Source: Candidatus Woesebacteria bacterium
Lineage (GTDB): Bacteria > Patescibacteriota > Microgenomatia > UBA8517
Length of the DNA: 5,613 nt
NCBI GenBank assembly: GCA_026394855.1
Contig: JAPLZT010000064.1
Span: forward strand, 1 to 5,613
Reading direction: 5' to 3'
This document shows, piece by piece, positions 4,673 to 5,613 of this stretch (position 1 is its first letter; each line of letters opens with the position of its first letter). The translations under genes were made by a program, and so were the position numbers. The notes under the pieces were generated by a model. The model ran no database searches and was not told the DNA's origin. It saw only the letters and a list, made by a program, of their open reading frames with translations.

Positions 4673-5272
4673 ATGAAAAATCCTTTAATTGAGCAGACAG
4701 TGGTTTTGATTAAGCCTGACGGAGTTAAAAGAGCGTTGGTGGGGGAGATTGTTTCCCGATTTGAAAAAATTGGCCTCAAAATTGTGGGGATGAAAATGGT
4801 TTGGGTTGATGAAGAAATGGTTAGGAAGCATTATCCGACAGAAAGAAGGCAGTGGGTTACAAAAATTGGCGAAAAAACTCTAGAGGCTTATAAAAATTAC
4901 GGAACTGACCCCAAAGAGCATTTAGGAACAATGGAACCCTATGAAATTGGTGTTCTTATTTGTAAATGGTTGGTTGATTATTTAACTTCAGGTCCGGTTG
5001 TCGCAATGGTTTTAGAGGGGCCGCATGCAATTACCGCCGTCCGCAAAATGGCCGGTTATACCTATCCGGACACAGCTGTTCCGGGAACGATAAGAGGGGA
5101 TTTTTCGATAGATTCTCCGGACCTTGCAAATATGATAAAAAGGTCCGGAATGAACCTTGTCCATGCATCGGGAAATACTGAGGAAGCTAAATTTGAAATA
5201 GCGCTCTGGTTTAGGAAAAAGGAAATCCACAATTACAAGCGCGCTGATGAAGGAATAATGTTTGGGTTTTAA
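4673..5272 (+). CDS. ndk: Nucleoside diphosphate kinase (EC 2.7.4.6), long form with internal insert
   Basis: This enzyme transfers the gamma-phosphate of ATP to nucleoside diphosphates through a phosphohistidine, balancing NTP and dNTP pools in the cytoplasm. Family motifs are TVVLIKPDGV at 9-18 (Lys14), YTYPDTAVPGTIRGDF at 129-144 (Arg141) and NLVHASGN at 161-168 with catalytic His164, where most bacteria have NxxHGSD. At 199 residues it is about 55 longer than the usual 140-150. The extra sequence lies at about 56-100, between the first active-site part and the GPVVAMVLEG strand, which is the region of the Kpn loop and nearby helices. I recall similar long forms in CPR and some archaeal genomes. 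An in-frame TAG at 4664 fixes the start at ATG 4673; TAGAAT lies 3 bases upstream and there is no Shine-Dalgarno sequence. The winged-helix gene follows after 17 bases. Confidence 0.93.
   Translation: MKNPLIEQTVVLIKPDGVKRALVGEIVSRFEKIGLKIVGMKMVWVDEEMVRKHYPTERRQWVTKIGEKTLEAYKNYGTDPKEHLGTMEPYEIGVLICKWLVDYLTSGPVVAMVLEGPHAITAVRKMAGYTYPDTAVPGTIRGDFSIDSPDLANMIKRSGMNLVHASGNTEEAKFEIALWFRKKEIHNYKRADEGIMFGF
5116..5149. repeat. 10-bp perfect inverted repeat inside ndk
   Basis: TCCGGACCTT (5116-5125) and AAGGTCCGGA (5140-5149) are exact reverse complements around a 14-base loop, just before the codons for the catalytic histidine. The core AGGTCCGG also occurs at 4990-4997. It could form a stable mRNA hairpin or be a coincidence of coding sequence. 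Confidence 0.6.
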
Positions 5273-5289
5273 ATTTTGAAATAGTAAAT

Positions 5290-5547
5290 ATGAAGGATAG
5301 ATTAACCCCGAGGGAGCAAAAGTGCCGCGATATCATTGCTGAAAGTGGGGTTACTCCCATACCACCAGAGGATATATATTATGCGGCTAGTGGAAAGTGT
5401 GGAGGGATTGACGGTAGGGGTGTGGTTGGAAATTGGATAGAAAGAATAAGAAAAAAACGTCCGGGTTCAATTATTAATATACGCGGATTCGGTTATGTTA
5501 CAGAAGAAAATCAGCAAAAAAGATTAGAAAGAATAAAGTGTTTGTGA
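5290..5547 (+). CDS. Stand-alone OmpR/PhoB-type winged-helix DNA-binding protein
   Basis: This 85-residue protein resembles only the C-terminal effector domain of OmpR/PhoB-type response regulators. It starts with LTPREQKCRDIIAESG (5-20; the family pattern is LT..E..iL..L), then a helix around PPEDIYYAASG (25-35), a probable recognition helix at DGRGVVGNWIERIRKKRP (41-58), and a wing ending in INIRGFGYVTE (62-72), close to the family's IrTvrGvGY. There is no receiver domain and no room for one, so it would act without phosphorylation control or through a partner. Start ATG 5290 lacks a Shine-Dalgarno sequence. The 17-base gap after ndk suggests co-transcription. The fold call is fairly confident; target genes are unknown. 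Confidence 0.65.
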   Translation: MKDRLTPREQKCRDIIAESGVTPIPPEDIYYAASGKCGGIDGRGVVGNWIERIRKKRPGSIINIRGFGYVTEENQQKRLERIKCL

Positions 5548-5557
5548 TTTTTACTGA

Positions 5558-5586
5558 TTGACAATAGACATACGTTGTTTTATCCT
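5558..5586 (+). promoter_or_regulatory. Sigma70-type promoter at the right end
   Basis: A perfect -35 TTGACA (5558-5563) is followed after exactly 17 bases by TATCCT (5581-5586), a 4-of-6 match to the -10. Transcription would begin near 5592-5594, only 1-3 bases before an ATG at 5595. This is the clearest promoter in the window. Confidence 0.6.
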
Positions 5587-5594
5587 GTACACAA

Positions 5595-5613
5595 ATGACC
5601 CAGATAGGTAAAC
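5595..5613 (+). CDS. Start of a further gene, cut by the window edge
   Basis: An ATG at 5595 lies 8 bases after the -10 of the promoter at 5558-5586. It opens a frame reading MTQIGK before the window ends. No Shine-Dalgarno sequence precedes it, as for the other genes here. Six codons are too few to suggest a product; the call rests on the promoter and on position. Confidence 0.35.

Overview
The window looks like the compact, AT-rich genome of a Candidate Phyla Radiation (Patescibacteria) bacterium, possibly of the Microgenomates branch. This rests on gene character: an archaeal/eukaryote-like 'SSPNIAKPF' arginyl-tRNA synthetase, a 199-residue nucleoside diphosphate kinase with a large internal insert, a short DUF1003 membrane protein, a NYN-domain protein, very tight spacing, and start codons without Shine-Dalgarno sequences. 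Placement is inferred from memory of these families, not from a search. TGA is used as a normal stop (ends of the first and last complete genes), so this is not one of the UGA-glycine lineages.

Layout, left to right: the 3' end of a ComEC-type metallo-beta-lactamase-fold gene (1-418); a 219-base gap with a probable terminator and promoter; a NYN-domain (LabA/DUF88-like) putative RNase gene (638-1132); a hairpin; argS (1194-2927); a convergent DUF1003 membrane-protein gene (3452-2931, minus), ending 3 bases from argS; a divergent M16-family zinc protease gene (from 3475) that is broken near 4327 and continues as an out-of-frame remnant to 4628; a repeat-bearing spacer; ndk (4673-5272); a stand-alone OmpR/PhoB-type winged-helix protein (5290-5547); and a good promoter with the first codons of another gene running off the right edge.

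The genes are mostly housekeeping (tRNA charging, NTP balance), DNA uptake, and predicted RNA or protein turnover. They do not form one evident pathway, although ndk and the winged-helix gene are close enough to be co-transcribed.

The most unusual signal is repeat DNA inside or beside coding sequence. (1) A GC-rich, palindrome-filled segment of about 111 bases sits in frame in the N-terminal domain of argS, bounded by an imperfect direct repeat. (2) An 8-base tandem tract lies in the argS inter-domain linker. (3) Four heptamers (CCGATCA/CCGTTTA/CCGTTCA) sit where the M16 protease gene is damaged; 21 bases of them look like an in-frame insertion. (4) Two 12-base direct repeats lie between the protease remnant and ndk. 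Together these suggest that small repeats colonise genes in frame in this genome. A second theme is that several start codons lie 5-8 bases after a -10-like hexamer and lack a ribosome-binding site, as expected for leaderless or nearly leaderless mRNAs.
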